64,000 nt of DNA from NCBI RefSeq assembly GCF_031921685.1, contig NZ_JAPDHU010000002.1, forward strand, positions 1,426,001 through 1,490,000, in the 5' to 3' direction. Source of the stretch: Terripilifer sp031921685 (lineage in GTDB: Bacteria > Pseudomonadota > Alphaproteobacteria > Rhizobiales > Beijerinckiaceae). Shown one piece after another: positions 25,777-33,580 of the stretch (within the stretch, counting starts at the first letter, position 1; each line of letters begins with the position of its first letter). The position numbers and the translations under genes were made by a program. The notes below the pieces were generated by a model. It saw only the letters and a program-made list of their open reading frames with translations. It ran no database searches and was not told the DNA's origin.

Positions 25777-26742
25777 ATGAAGATCATCAAAGGGAGCGTG
25801 CTGTGCGCGGCTCTGCTCACCATAACCATGCCGGCCGCCGAGGCGCAGACCTATCCCAGTCAGCCGATCCGGCTCATCGTGCCCGCAGCCGCGGGCGGCA
25901 GCACCGATATCGGCGCGCGCCTCATCGCGCGTTTGATGGGCCAGGAGCTGAACGGAAGCGTTTTCGTCGAAAACCGGGGCGGCGGTGGCGGCCGTGTCGG
26001 CGCCACCGATGCGGCGCGCGCGCAGCCCGACGGCTATACGTTGATCTACGCCAATTCGATCACCCACGCTTTGCTGCCAGCGGTCGCCAAATCGCTCAGC
26101 TACGATCCGATCAAGGACTTCGTGCCGATCGGTGGCATGTTCTGGTATTCGACCTTGATCGTCTGCAATCCGAAAACGCCGTTCAAGGATCTGGCCGGCC
26201 TGATCCAATATGCCAAGGAGAAGCCGGGCAAACTGACGGTCGCCACGGCCGGCCCCGGCAGCGGCAATCACTTCAGCAGCGAACTGCTCTCATCGATGGC
26301 CGGCATTTCGGTCACGCACATTCATTACAAGGGCAATTCGCCAGCAACGCTGGATGTCGTGTCGGGCTTCGTCGATTGCATCCACATCGGCGAGGCCAAA
26401 CCTTTTCTTGATGCGGGCGATCTGAAAGCCATCGCGACGACCGGCCAAAAACGAGACCCGCGTTTCCCCGATGTTCCAACGGTCGAAGAAGCGGGACTTG
26501 AGGGCTACGACGTCACCTGGTGGCAAGGCGTGTTCGCGCCCGTGGGAACACCGCCCGAGATCGTCGCGAAACTCGCCAGTGCCGCGCAGAAAGCCCTGGC
26601 CGATCCCTCCGTCAAACCGACCATGTGGGATGTCGGTTTCGTGCCGCAATATGTCCCACCGGCGGATCTGATCCAGCGCATGCGCCGCGACGCCGACAAA
26701 TTCCACGCCATCGCGGTCGCCGCCAAACTCGACATCAATTAA
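25777..26742 (+). CDS. Bug-family tripartite tricarboxylate transporter binding protein
   Basis: 321 residues with GGGAGG upstream and a Sec signal peptide (LCAALLTITMPAAEA). The mature start QTYPSQPIRLIVPAAAGGSTD, the NRGGGGGRVGA loop and QPDGYTLIYA are typical of Bug receptors. It follows the double-cupin gene by 38 bases, so the two probably handle the same compound under LysR control. No transporter membrane subunits are nearby. Confidence 0.9.
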   Translation: MKIIKGSVLCAALLTITMPAAEAQTYPSQPIRLIVPAAAGGSTDIGARLIARLMGQELNGSVFVENRGGGGGRVGATDAARAQPDGYTLIYANSITHALLPAVAKSLSYDPIKDFVPIGGMFWYSTLIVCNPKTPFKDLAGLIQYAKEKPGKLTVATAGPGSGNHFSSELLSSMAGISVTHIHYKGNSPATLDVVSGFVDCIHIGEAKPFLDAGDLKAIATTGQKRDPRFPDVPTVEEAGLEGYDVTWWQGVFAPVGTPPEIVAKLASAAQKALADPSVKPTMWDVGFVPQYVPPADLIQRMRRDADKFHAIAVAAKLDIN

Positions 26743-26787
26743 GGCGAGGCTTTCATCTGCCATCGCGAAATGGCACATTGCCGGGCG

Positions 26788-27270
26788 ATGTCAGAGCCCG
26801 AATCCCTTCCCCGCATCATCATCGATGCGGATGCCTGCCCGGTGAAAGACGAAATCTATCGTGTTGCCGCACGGCATAAGCTGCACGTTCTGGTCGTCGC
26901 CAACAGCTATATGATGGTGCCGAAGGATCCGATGATCGAACGGATCGTCGTGCCCTCCGGCCTGGATGCCGCCGACAATTGGATCGCCGAACACGCCACC
27001 GCGCGGGATGTGGTCGTCACCGCCGATGTGCCGCTTGCCGCCCGCTGCGTTAAAGTCGGCGCCGCTGTGCTGGCACCGACTGGCCGCGAATTCACGCCCA
27101 GTTCAATCGGCATGGCCCTGGCGACCCGCAATCTGATGCAGGACATGCGCGATGCCGGCGCCGTCACCCGTGGCCCCAAGCCTTACAGCCCGCGCGATCG
27201 GTCGACGTTTCTCTCGACGCTCGACACCATCCTGGTGCGGTTGAAGAAGCACGCTGTGTCCCGAACCTAG
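26788..27270 (+). CDS. YaiI/YqxD family protein (DUF188)
   Basis: 160 residues from ATG 26788 (an ATG 18 bases earlier is also possible; neither has a good ribosome site). The sequence IIIDADACPVKDEIYRVAAR, the TADVPLAARC stretch and a C-terminal RGPKPYSPRDRSTFLSTLD mark the UPF0178/YaiI family, a NYN/PIN-like fold with conserved acidic residues. The biochemical role is not established. It looks like a core gene beside the accessory cluster. Confidence 0.9.
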   Translation: MSEPESLPRIIIDADACPVKDEIYRVAARHKLHVLVVANSYMMVPKDPMIERIVVPSGLDAADNWIAEHATARDVVVTADVPLAARCVKVGAAVLAPTGREFTPSSIGMALATRNLMQDMRDAGAVTRGPKPYSPRDRSTFLSTLDTILVRLKKHAVSRT

Positions 27271-27515
27271 GCCGACCTTGACGGTTGATCTCCAAGATAT
27301 GGCTAAACCCGCCAAACTGCCCATTTCATAGGCATATCATCCACCAAATCCCTCAAATCACTGATGAATGATGTGGTTTTAGAGTTTAAAAACCATGAGT
27401 TCCGCAACTTTTTGCGATGCGATGATTTTTCTCCCACAGGTCATCGGTCCGATTTAAGGACTTTTAAACGGCCAGATTTATTACCGCGTTGCACAATTGA
27501 TGAATTGGAAGACAG

Positions 27516-27683
27516 ATGATTATCGAGTTCACTGATTTCATGTGGATGGCCAGCGTGGGCTGCCTGCTGTTCCTCGGCATTGCCGCCGCCGCTCTCTATG
27601 CGGTGCGCTTGCGTTTGACCTCGGACAAGGGAGACCGCCAGGATCTCTCGACCAACCGGCCCTCGCAACAATCTTCGCTCTGA
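27516..27683 (+). CDS. Small 55-aa membrane protein
   Basis: ATG at 27516 with GGAAG four bases upstream, TGA at 27681-27683. The product starts MIIEFTDFMWMAS, has one membrane helix (VGCLLFLGIAAAALYAV) and a polar tail ending in QQSSL. A terminator follows directly. The 245 bases before it (27271-27515) hold no other gene I can support. The family is unknown. Confidence 0.6.
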   Translation: MIIEFTDFMWMASVGCLLFLGIAAAALYAVRLRLTSDKGDRQDLSTNRPSQQSSL

Positions 27684-27704
27684 TCCCGCTTTCACTTTCT
27701 CAAG

Positions 27705-27735
27705 AAAATGCCGCAGCCCAAAGCTGCGGCATTTT
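27705..27735. terminator. Bidirectional rho-independent terminator
   Basis: Perfect 13-base arms AAAATGCCGCAGC and GCTGCGGCATTTT around CCAAA. The outer A4/T4 serves as T tract on both strands, between the convergent 55-aa membrane gene and the PRC-barrel gene. Confidence 0.92.
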
Positions 27736-27755
27736 CATTGGCGGATCGAGGGAGA

Positions 27756-28124
27756 TCAGAAAGGCCAGTACGACGGGGCTTTGTGTGTCCCGTGAATGCC
27801 CGGTTCCGGCCCATGATCCGCCCAGCCCAAATGTTCGGTTTGCGCGAATGTCGGCGCGCCTTCGAGCTGTTGTCGCGTCAGACCCACCACATAGCCACCC
27901 TGCCGCGTATCGTATTTGAGGCTGTTCCAGGGCAGCGGATGATAGCGTTCGCCGATCGATAAAAAGCCACCGAACGACATCACCGCATAAGCAATCTTGC
28001 CCGACTGCTTGTCGATCATGAGGTCGTAAATCTCACCGAGCGCTTCACCATCGGTGTTGAAGACGCGCGTGCCGGTGACTTTGCCCGCCGCGATCAGCGA
28101 AGTGGTTTCGTCGAGAGCAACCAT
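27756..28124 (-). CDS. PRC-barrel domain protein
   Basis: 122 residues from ATG 28124 (AGGAGG upstream). The core reads TSLIAAGKVTGTRVFNTDGEALGEI, then GKIAYAVMSFGGFLSIGERYHPLPW, the pattern of the small PRC-barrel family found in photosynthetic reaction-centre H subunits and RimM. Stand-alone members are common in alphaproteobacteria, often stress induced, with unknown role. Single gene. The 111 bases upstream (28125-28235) hold nothing else recognised. Confidence 0.88.
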   Translation of the reverse strand: MVALDETTSLIAAGKVTGTRVFNTDGEALGEIYDLMIDKQSGKIAYAVMSFGGFLSIGERYHPLPWNSLKYDTRQGGYVVGLTRQQLEGAPTFAQTEHLGWADHGPEPGIHGTHKAPSYWPF

Positions 28125-28235
28125 TTCATCCTCCTGCGTTGACTGTGAACGGTTCAGGCGCAGGCGCCTGTCACTCACAACGCACGAAGGTGGGGTGGAG
28201 TTGCGTGGCCGCAGCCCGCAAGCTCCGGCGGCGTT

Positions 28236-29060
28236 TTATTGCCGGTTCAATTTCAGGTTGTCGAGAATCTGCCGGGCCAGCGCATAGCCGGTGGTCAACG
28301 AGGTTTTCGGATTGTCCGGCGACGGCCGGCCCTCGATCCGCAGTTCGAAATCGACGCTTTTCGAACGCACGGAAATCTCATGGATATTCCGGCTGACCGT
28401 GGGATCAGCGATCAGGCGCACCCGCGTCGCGTCAAAACCCGCGCCGATCAGCGCCACGGTGGCTGCCACGTTGGCGTTTTGCGGATAGTCCCGCGCTGCG
28501 GCCGCGGCCGCCCCTTCATAAAACACGTGAGCAGCGGTCAACGCGGCAAGGTCGACCGCCTTTTCGGCCGGCGTTCCCATCCAGGCCTTGGGCGGCTTGC
28601 GCGACGTATAGACCACCTCGTCGAGGCCCGAGAGCTTAGCAGCGGCGAGCAGATCGAGCCCGCCAACGGCACCCGGACACAAATGATAGGAAGCGCCGGA
28701 GCTTTGCGCCGCGGCATCGAGCTGTCCGCGCAATTCACCATCCGCCAGAGCGCCAACCGACGTGACGATCAGGTCGGCGCCGCCTTGCAGCACTTCGGCG
28801 CCATACATTTTCAGCGCGCCGTGGCCAGCGGCTTCAGCCACCAGCAACGGTTGCAACTGCGCCAACTCCGCCGCCGAGCCGACCACATGGCGCTGACGCG
28901 CCAATTTATTGCCGAAACTCTCGAGCAGGTCGCGAGCGCGATTGGCGCCCTTCTCCCGCGCGAGGCAGATCACGGCATCCAACGGCGACGGCAGATCGTC
29001 CGCTATGGCGCCGAGCGCCTGGCGGGCGATGCTGCCATATCCGATCAGGGCAAGGCGCAT
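28236..29060 (-). CDS. Aspartate dehydrogenase-like oxidoreductase (NadX family)
   Basis: 274 residues. The start is the ATG at 29060, which shares one base with the stop of the upstream ThDP-enzyme gene (TGATG). N-terminal dinucleotide motif LALIGYGSIARQAL, a central LCPGAVGGLDLLAAA loop, TSRKPPKAW and a C-terminal dimer strand (DFELRIEGRPSPDNPKTS) fit L-aspartate dehydrogenase, which oxidises aspartate to iminoaspartate. nadA and nadC are absent here, and the tight link to a ThDP enzyme and an SDR suggests another amino- or keto-acid substrate. Confidence 0.83.
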   Translation of the reverse strand: MRLALIGYGSIARQALGAIADDLPSPLDAVICLAREKGANRARDLLESFGNKLARQRHVVGSAAELAQLQPLLVAEAAGHGALKMYGAEVLQGGADLIVTSVGALADGELRGQLDAAAQSSGASYHLCPGAVGGLDLLAAAKLSGLDEVVYTSRKPPKAWMGTPAEKAVDLAALTAAHVFYEGAAAAAARDYPQNANVAATVALIGAGFDATRVRLIADPTVSRNIHEISVRSKSVDFELRIEGRPSPDNPKTSLTTGYALARQILDNLKLNRQ

Positions 29061-30748
29061 CAGCGCGCACCACCCGCGGCACCCGCCGGCGGACCACCGA
29101 AGGCTTCCGCATAGGGGCCGATGGCGACCATATCGACTTCGAGCATGATCGGGCCACGCTCGGCCAAGGCCTTGTCGAAGGCCGGCTCGAAATCGTCGAT
29201 CTTGCTGATGCGCACATGCGGCAGGCCCATGGCCTTGGCCAGCAAGCCAAAGTCCGGCGTATGCAGGTGGCAATAGGCGTGGCGATTGCCGTATTGCGCG
29301 TCCTGAATGTTGGCGATGACGCCATAGGCCTTGTCGTTCATCATCACGATGACGGTGTCGCAGGCATTTTCCACCACCGTGGCCAGTTCGCCAATATTGA
29401 CCATCGAACCGCCATCGCCGACCAGCGACACTGTCTTCTTGCCATTGGCCGCGAAGGCCGCGCCGACAGTCATGGCAATGCCTTGGCCGATGCCGCCGCC
29501 CAGCGCATGGACGCCCAGATGCGGCGCCGCGAGACGGACGTAGCGGTTGCCAAAGGTCGAATTGCCGATCGTTACGTCGCGCACGAAGGGCAACGCCTGA
29601 CCATGCACGCGGTCGCGCAGCACGTCCGCCAGCTTCTTATAGACGCCAAGGACGCGTCCCACGCCCTCTTCGCCCTTGATGCGGGCGGCGAGAACGGCCG
29701 CTTCGAAATCCTTGTCACCGCCGACCTTTGCCGGCAGACGCGCAAGCAAGCCTTCCAGCGCCAAGCGGGCATCGCCGTGGACGAAGAGATCGACCGGATA
29801 ATTGCGGCCGCCCTGGCTCGCATCGGCATCAATCTGGATCAGCGGCTTGCCGAGGCGCAGCATGTTATTGCGCGTCTCGTTGCCGCGCAGGCGTGAGCCG
29901 ACGACGATCATCAGGTCGCAGCGATCATAGATATCCTGCGCTTGCGGCGTCATGTTGAAGGCGCCGATATTGCGCGGATGATCCTCCGGCACGCTGGCGC
30001 GACCATTGGTGCTGGTCGCGGCGCAGAATCCGCGCTCGACCAGCGCTGTCGCCGCCGCTTCGGCGCCACGGGCACCGCCACCAAGATAGAGCATCGGCCG
30101 CTTGGCCTTCTTGATCATGTCGGCCAGCACATCGAGATGCTCGGCATCGGGTTCGACACGCACGACGACCGGCTTGCCGATGCGCGGCGGAATGATCGCC
30201 GGCATGCGCTGCACGTCGACGGGAATTTCCAGGCTCACCGGCCCGGTCGGCGCGCTCAAGGCGGCCGAGATCGCCGCATGCACCACCGGCACGACGCCAT
30301 TGCCGTCCCACAGACGGAAATAAGCCTTCGACACGGCTTTCAGCATGTCGGGCTGGCGCGGCACGTCGTGAATGGCGGCGCGGTCGCGGTCCATCCAGGG
30401 TGTATCGATCTGCGTCGTGATGTGCAGCACAGGCGAACCGGCGGTCAACGCCTCGACCTGCGAACCGGCGGCATTGCCCGCCGCCGTGCCGGTGCTGGTG
30501 ATGACGACGCCGACCGAACGCGAGACGCGCGCATAGGCGTCGGCCATGTTCATGGCGCCGGCTTCGCCACGCGCCGGCACGAAGGTGATGCGGCCCTGAC
30601 GGAAGATCGCGTCCAGGATCGGCATGTTGTGGATGGAGATCACGCCAAACACATGCGTGACGCCAGCTTCGGCCAGCGTGCGGGCGATCAGATCACCGAC
30701 CGGCTCGTCACGGGTCGTCAGGGAAGATGTCGCGGTTGCGATGTTCAT
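29060..30748 (-). CDS. ThDP-dependent enzyme of the acetolactate synthase family
   Basis: 562 residues with the three-domain layout of IlvB-like enzymes. The catalytic Glu62 lies in PARGEAGAMNMADAYAR. The ThDP-magnesium motif begins GDGGSM at 444 and ends near MMNDKAYG about 28 residues later. There is no ilvN partner, and the neighbours are an SDR and a NadX-like gene, so biosynthetic acetolactate synthase is unlikely. A decarboxylase or carboligase acting on a 2-keto acid from the pathway is more plausible. It lies nine bases downstream of the SDR gene in the same operon. Confidence 0.85.
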   Translation of the reverse strand: MNIATATSSLTTRDEPVGDLIARTLAEAGVTHVFGVISIHNMPILDAIFRQGRITFVPARGEAGAMNMADAYARVSRSVGVVITSTGTAAGNAAGSQVEALTAGSPVLHITTQIDTPWMDRDRAAIHDVPRQPDMLKAVSKAYFRLWDGNGVVPVVHAAISAALSAPTGPVSLEIPVDVQRMPAIIPPRIGKPVVVRVEPDAEHLDVLADMIKKAKRPMLYLGGGARGAEAAATALVERGFCAATSTNGRASVPEDHPRNIGAFNMTPQAQDIYDRCDLMIVVGSRLRGNETRNNMLRLGKPLIQIDADASQGGRNYPVDLFVHGDARLALEGLLARLPAKVGGDKDFEAAVLAARIKGEEGVGRVLGVYKKLADVLRDRVHGQALPFVRDVTIGNSTFGNRYVRLAAPHLGVHALGGGIGQGIAMTVGAAFAANGKKTVSLVGDGGSMVNIGELATVVENACDTVIVMMNDKAYGVIANIQDAQYGNRHAYCHLHTPDFGLLAKAMGLPHVRISKIDDFEPAFDKALAERGPIMLEVDMVAIGPYAEAFGGPPAGAAGGAR

Positions 30749-30757
30749 CGCGTCCTC

Positions 30758-31546
30758 TCAGATGTAGCGGGAAATTCCGCCGGAAATTTCAAGGGAAGCA
30801 CCGGTCACATAGCTGGCTGCCGGTGAGGCGAGAAAAACAATGGCGCGCGCCACTTCATCGGGCAGGCCGAGGCGTGCGAAGGGAATGTGCTTGGTCTTGG
30901 TCAATTCGACCATCCATTCGTCGCGCGTCTGCGCCTTGTTCTCGCGCGCCTGGAAACGCCGCTCCCACTGGCCTGAATCGATCAGGCCGAGCATGACGGA
31001 ATTGACGCGAATGCGCGGCGCGAACTCTGTCGCCAAGGATTTGACGAGGCTCTGCACACCGGCACGCGCCGCCGACGTGCAAACCATATAGGGCTCGGGC
31101 TGGTAGGCGAGCAGCGAATTGACGGCGAGAATGGCCGCCGCAGTGCTCTTTTCCAACAGCGGCTGGAACGCCCGCACCGGATGGATCTGGCTGAAGAACT
31201 TGAGATCGAGCTCGGCGCGCCACTGCTCGTCGGTGGTCGTGGCGAAGGTCGACATACGCCCCTGCCCGGCATTGTTGATGAGAATGTCGGCACCGCCAGC
31301 CCATTTTTGCACGGCGGCAGCGAACGCCTCGACGTCTTCCTTCTTCGTCACATCGCAGCGATGCGCCATCACCTTGCCGGCGAACCGCGCTTCGAGATCG
31401 GCCGACGCCTTCGCCAGCCGTGCCTCATCGCGTCCGCAGATCGCAACCTTCGCACCCTCGTTCAAGAATAGACCAGCTGTCGCCAGGCCAATGCCCGACG
31501 TGCCGCCCGTTACCACGATAGTGCGCCCCGCAAGCCCCAAATCCAT
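30758..31546 (-). CDS. SDR-family protein with substituted catalytic residues
   Basis: 262 residues with CAGGAG upstream. NAD(P) motif TGGTSGIG at 13-20, NNAG at 91, and a C-terminal YVTGASLEISGG are normal for short-chain dehydrogenases. In the active site the usual Tyr-x-x-x-Lys is replaced: PYMVCTSAARAG puts Thr157 at the Tyr position and Arg161 at the Lys position, while Ser144 remains. I recall a subfamily with this TSAARAG motif, so it is unlikely to be a sequencing error. Whether it is a redox enzyme is uncertain. First enzyme gene of the minus-strand operon. Confidence 0.82.
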   Translation of the reverse strand: MDLGLAGRTIVVTGGTSGIGLATAGLFLNEGAKVAICGRDEARLAKASADLEARFAGKVMAHRCDVTKKEDVEAFAAAVQKWAGGADILINNAGQGRMSTFATTTDEQWRAELDLKFFSQIHPVRAFQPLLEKSTAAAILAVNSLLAYQPEPYMVCTSAARAGVQSLVKSLATEFAPRIRVNSVMLGLIDSGQWERRFQARENKAQTRDEWMVELTKTKHIPFARLGLPDEVARAIVFLASPAASYVTGASLEISGGISRYI

Positions 31547-31563
31547 ACGCTTCTCCTGACCGC

Positions 31564-31701
31564 TCAGGCTTCGTTACGTTGATGCTGTCTTGAAATCTGC
31601 TGGGTCCTGTCGAGCGACTCTCCCAGCATCTCGCCGCCAAAAAGCATCACGCCGTCGCGCTCTGTCGCAGGCGATATGTTCGCCTCGGCGTGCTGATTCA
31701 T
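31564..31701 (-). CDS. Possible 45-aa leader protein of the SDR operon
   Basis: A frame from ATG 31701, eight bases after AAGGAG, to TGA 31564 encodes a 45-residue polar protein beginning MNQHAEANISPATERDG, with MLFGGEMLGESLD in the middle. It ends 17 bases before the SDR start, and the SDR Shine-Dalgarno lies in that gap, consistent with coupling. No family recognised. The good ribosome site is the main support. Confidence 0.45.
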   Translation of the reverse strand: MNQHAEANISPATERDGVMLFGGEMLGESLDRTQQISRQHQRNEA

Positions 31702-31806
31702 GACGCAATCTCCTTGCTTTCTGCCGCTCTCGCGGTCACCGCCTGCCCGTTTCAAAAGCATCGGCACAGACGCTGCCTTCGTTCCGCCAACCACCGGAAT
31801 TTTATT

Positions 31807-31835
31807 TTGACAAAGACTACACGACGTTCTAGCTT
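31807..31835 (+). promoter_or_regulatory. Candidate sigma-70 promoter of the Rieske operon
   Basis: TTGACA at 31807-31812, 17-base spacer, then TAGCTT at 31830-31835, about 70 bases before the first gene of the plus-strand operon. The -35 is perfect and the -10 is weak, as expected for an activated or repressed promoter. The IclR protein encoded in this operon is the obvious candidate regulator. No clear IclR palindrome was found. Confidence 0.45.
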
Positions 31836-31902
31836 GTTGCAAATATGAAATGATGTTTCTCTAATGAAACGCACTCTTCCACTGTCACCGAACAGGGATG
31901 CC

Positions 31903-32256
31903 ATGGCGAACGAGGGGCCCGGTACGACGAGCGAGACGGCATCGGAAACGATGCTCATGACGGTGTTTCTCCGTCATGACCAATCCAACAATCTCGATGT
32001 CGTGCAGACGAAACTGAAAGATGCCGACTGGTGGGAACGCTTTCCGCCGGCAGGCGTGGAAGTCGTCAATTGGGTCGTCGCCATGGGCTTCGGGCAGATC
32101 GTCACGCTACGCCTGCCGCCATCAAAAATTCCGCTCGTCAATGTCGAACTCGAACGTTCGGCTTGGGGCGTTTTTACAACCGAATGCTATCCGGCTTACG
32201 ATTTCGTGCCGGTACGCGAAATGATCAAAGAACGTGTGCGTAAAGGAGGCAAATGA
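31903..32256 (+). CDS. Small protein of the Rieske operon (MLMTVFLRHDQSNNLDV family)
   Basis: 117 residues from the ATG at 31903 (AGGGA five bases upstream). The ATG at 31864 lacks a ribosome site. The conserved part starts LMTVFLRHDQSNNLDVVQTKL and includes FPPAGVEVVNWVVAMGFGQIVTLRLP and ERSAWGVFTTECYP. I recall proteins of this type encoded beside ring-hydroxylating oxygenases, but no activity is known to me. It overlaps the next small gene by four bases (ATGA), so it is coupled to it and is the first gene of the operon. Confidence 0.72.
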   Translation: MANEGPGTTSETASETMLMTVFLRHDQSNNLDVVQTKLKDADWWERFPPAGVEVVNWVVAMGFGQIVTLRLPPSKIPLVNVELERSAWGVFTTECYPAYDFVPVREMIKERVRKGGK

Positions 32257-32471
32257 TGGATCAGTATCTGAATCCCCATCAGACCCGAGACCACGAGCCG
32301 ACCGATTATGAAAATCTCCTCGGTGACGGCATCGAGAAGGCCTATGCTGCCGGCATTCATGATCTGCCGAGCATCTGCAAATCGCTGAACGACGATTGCG
32401 TCCCCTCGCCCAACGGCCAGCCGTGGACGCCTGAATTGTTCCAGCAGGAAATGAAGCGCCTCGGCGCGTAA
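32253..32471 (+). CDS. Small recombinase-like helix-turn-helix protein
   Basis: 72 residues, starting on an ATG that overlaps the previous stop (a second ATG follows at once). The C-terminal part, IHDLPSICKSLNDDCVPSPNGQPWTPELFQQEMKRLG, resembles the helical linker of serine recombinases that reads 'new rules, pick from template', and small oxygenase-operon proteins of this kind are annotated as recombinase-like HTH. There is no catalytic domain, so it is not a recombinase. It may be a regulator or an oxygenase accessory protein. Confidence 0.72.
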   Translation: MMDQYLNPHQTRDHEPTDYENLLGDGIEKAYAAGIHDLPSICKSLNDDCVPSPNGQPWTPELFQQEMKRLGA

Positions 32472-32484
32472 GTAGGAGAGTGAA

Positions 32485-33519
32485 ATGGCTGCCGTTTCCG
32501 ATACCGCCGTTGAAAAGCTTCTCTCCGTCGGCCCTCGCAACCAGTGGTATGCGATCTGCCCGACGCATTTCGTCACCGAAAAGCCTTTGTCCCTGCGCCG
32601 CTGCGGCTATCGCATGGTTTTGTGGCGCGGCCTTGACGGCACGCCCTATGCGCTTGAAGACCGCTGCCCGCATCGCGGCGTGCCGCTCTCCTGCGGCATC
32701 CTGATGGGCGATCGCATCGCATGCGGCTATCACGGTGTGCAGGTGAACAAGGACGGCATCGCCGTCGTCGTCCCCGGCGCTCCCGGCAGCAAGCTCGAAG
32801 GTTCGAAGGCGACCAAGTCCTTCCCGCTGCAGGAACGCGCCGGCGTCATCTTCGCTTATGTCGGCGATGAACTGCATCTGGACCCGCCGGAACTGGTCCT
32901 GCCGGAAGAACTGACCTCGCCCGAGTTCAGCGCCTTCCTGTGCTATGCCGAGTGGAACGGCGACTATCGCTATGTCATCGACAATGTGATGGACCCGATG
33001 CACGGCACCTTCCTGCATAAGCAGTCCCATTCCATGTCGTTTGGCGAAACCCAAGCCAACTTCCGCATCCGCGACACCGAGAGCGGTTTCGTCTTCGAGA
33101 AGGAAGGCCAGCGCAACATCAACTTCGACTGGACCGAATATGGCCAGACCGGCACGATGTGGCTGCGCCTGGAAATCCCCTATCCCAAGACCGGCGGCCC
33201 GGGCGGCAATTTCCACATCATCGGTTCCTACACGCCGATTTCCGACGGCAAGGCCGTGGTCATCCACTGGCGTTGCCGCAAGGTCGACGGTTGGCAGCGC
33301 GACACCTGGCGCTTCCTCTACAAGAACCGCCTCGAGGCGCGCCACTGGCACGTGCTCGAACAGGACCGCACCATGCTCGAAGCCTGCGATCCCGATGCCA
33401 ACAAGCACGAGAACCTTTATTCCCACGACATGGGTCTCGTGCGCTTGCGTCGCGTCATGAAGAACCAAGCCATCCAGCAGCTCAACGCGCTGGCTGACGC
33501 CGGCCGACAAGTCGCCTGA
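32485..33519 (+). CDS. Rieske non-haem iron oxygenase, catalytic subunit
   Basis: 344 residues. The Rieske [2Fe-2S] ligands are Cys61, His63, Cys80 and His83 (CPHRG...CGYHG). The mononuclear iron site shows Asp170 and His173/His178 in DNVMDPMHGTFLH. Length and sequence fit the vanillate demethylase/phthalate-type monocomponent oxygenases rather than large alpha subunits with beta partners. The enzyme hydroxylates or demethylates an aromatic compound using NADH electrons. No reductase or ferredoxin gene is in the cluster, so electrons must come from elsewhere. It stands between two small genes and an extradiol dioxygenase, suggesting consecutive steps. Confidence 0.93.
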   Translation: MAAVSDTAVEKLLSVGPRNQWYAICPTHFVTEKPLSLRRCGYRMVLWRGLDGTPYALEDRCPHRGVPLSCGILMGDRIACGYHGVQVNKDGIAVVVPGAPGSKLEGSKATKSFPLQERAGVIFAYVGDELHLDPPELVLPEELTSPEFSAFLCYAEWNGDYRYVIDNVMDPMHGTFLHKQSHSMSFGETQANFRIRDTESGFVFEKEGQRNINFDWTEYGQTGTMWLRLEIPYPKTGGPGGNFHIIGSYTPISDGKAVVIHWRCRKVDGWQRDTWRFLYKNRLEARHWHVLEQDRTMLEACDPDANKHENLYSHDMGLVRLRRVMKNQAIQQLNALADAGRQVA

Positions 33520-33580
33520 CCTGACGCTTGAGGCGGCGCCTCAGTGCCGCCTCGCCCAGCCCGAACATCTGGAGTTGATC

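Noticed and set aside
32253..32471. Recombinase / mobile element call for the 72-aa protein
   Set aside because: Only the linker-like helices are present; no catalytic domain, no repeats or att sites nearby.
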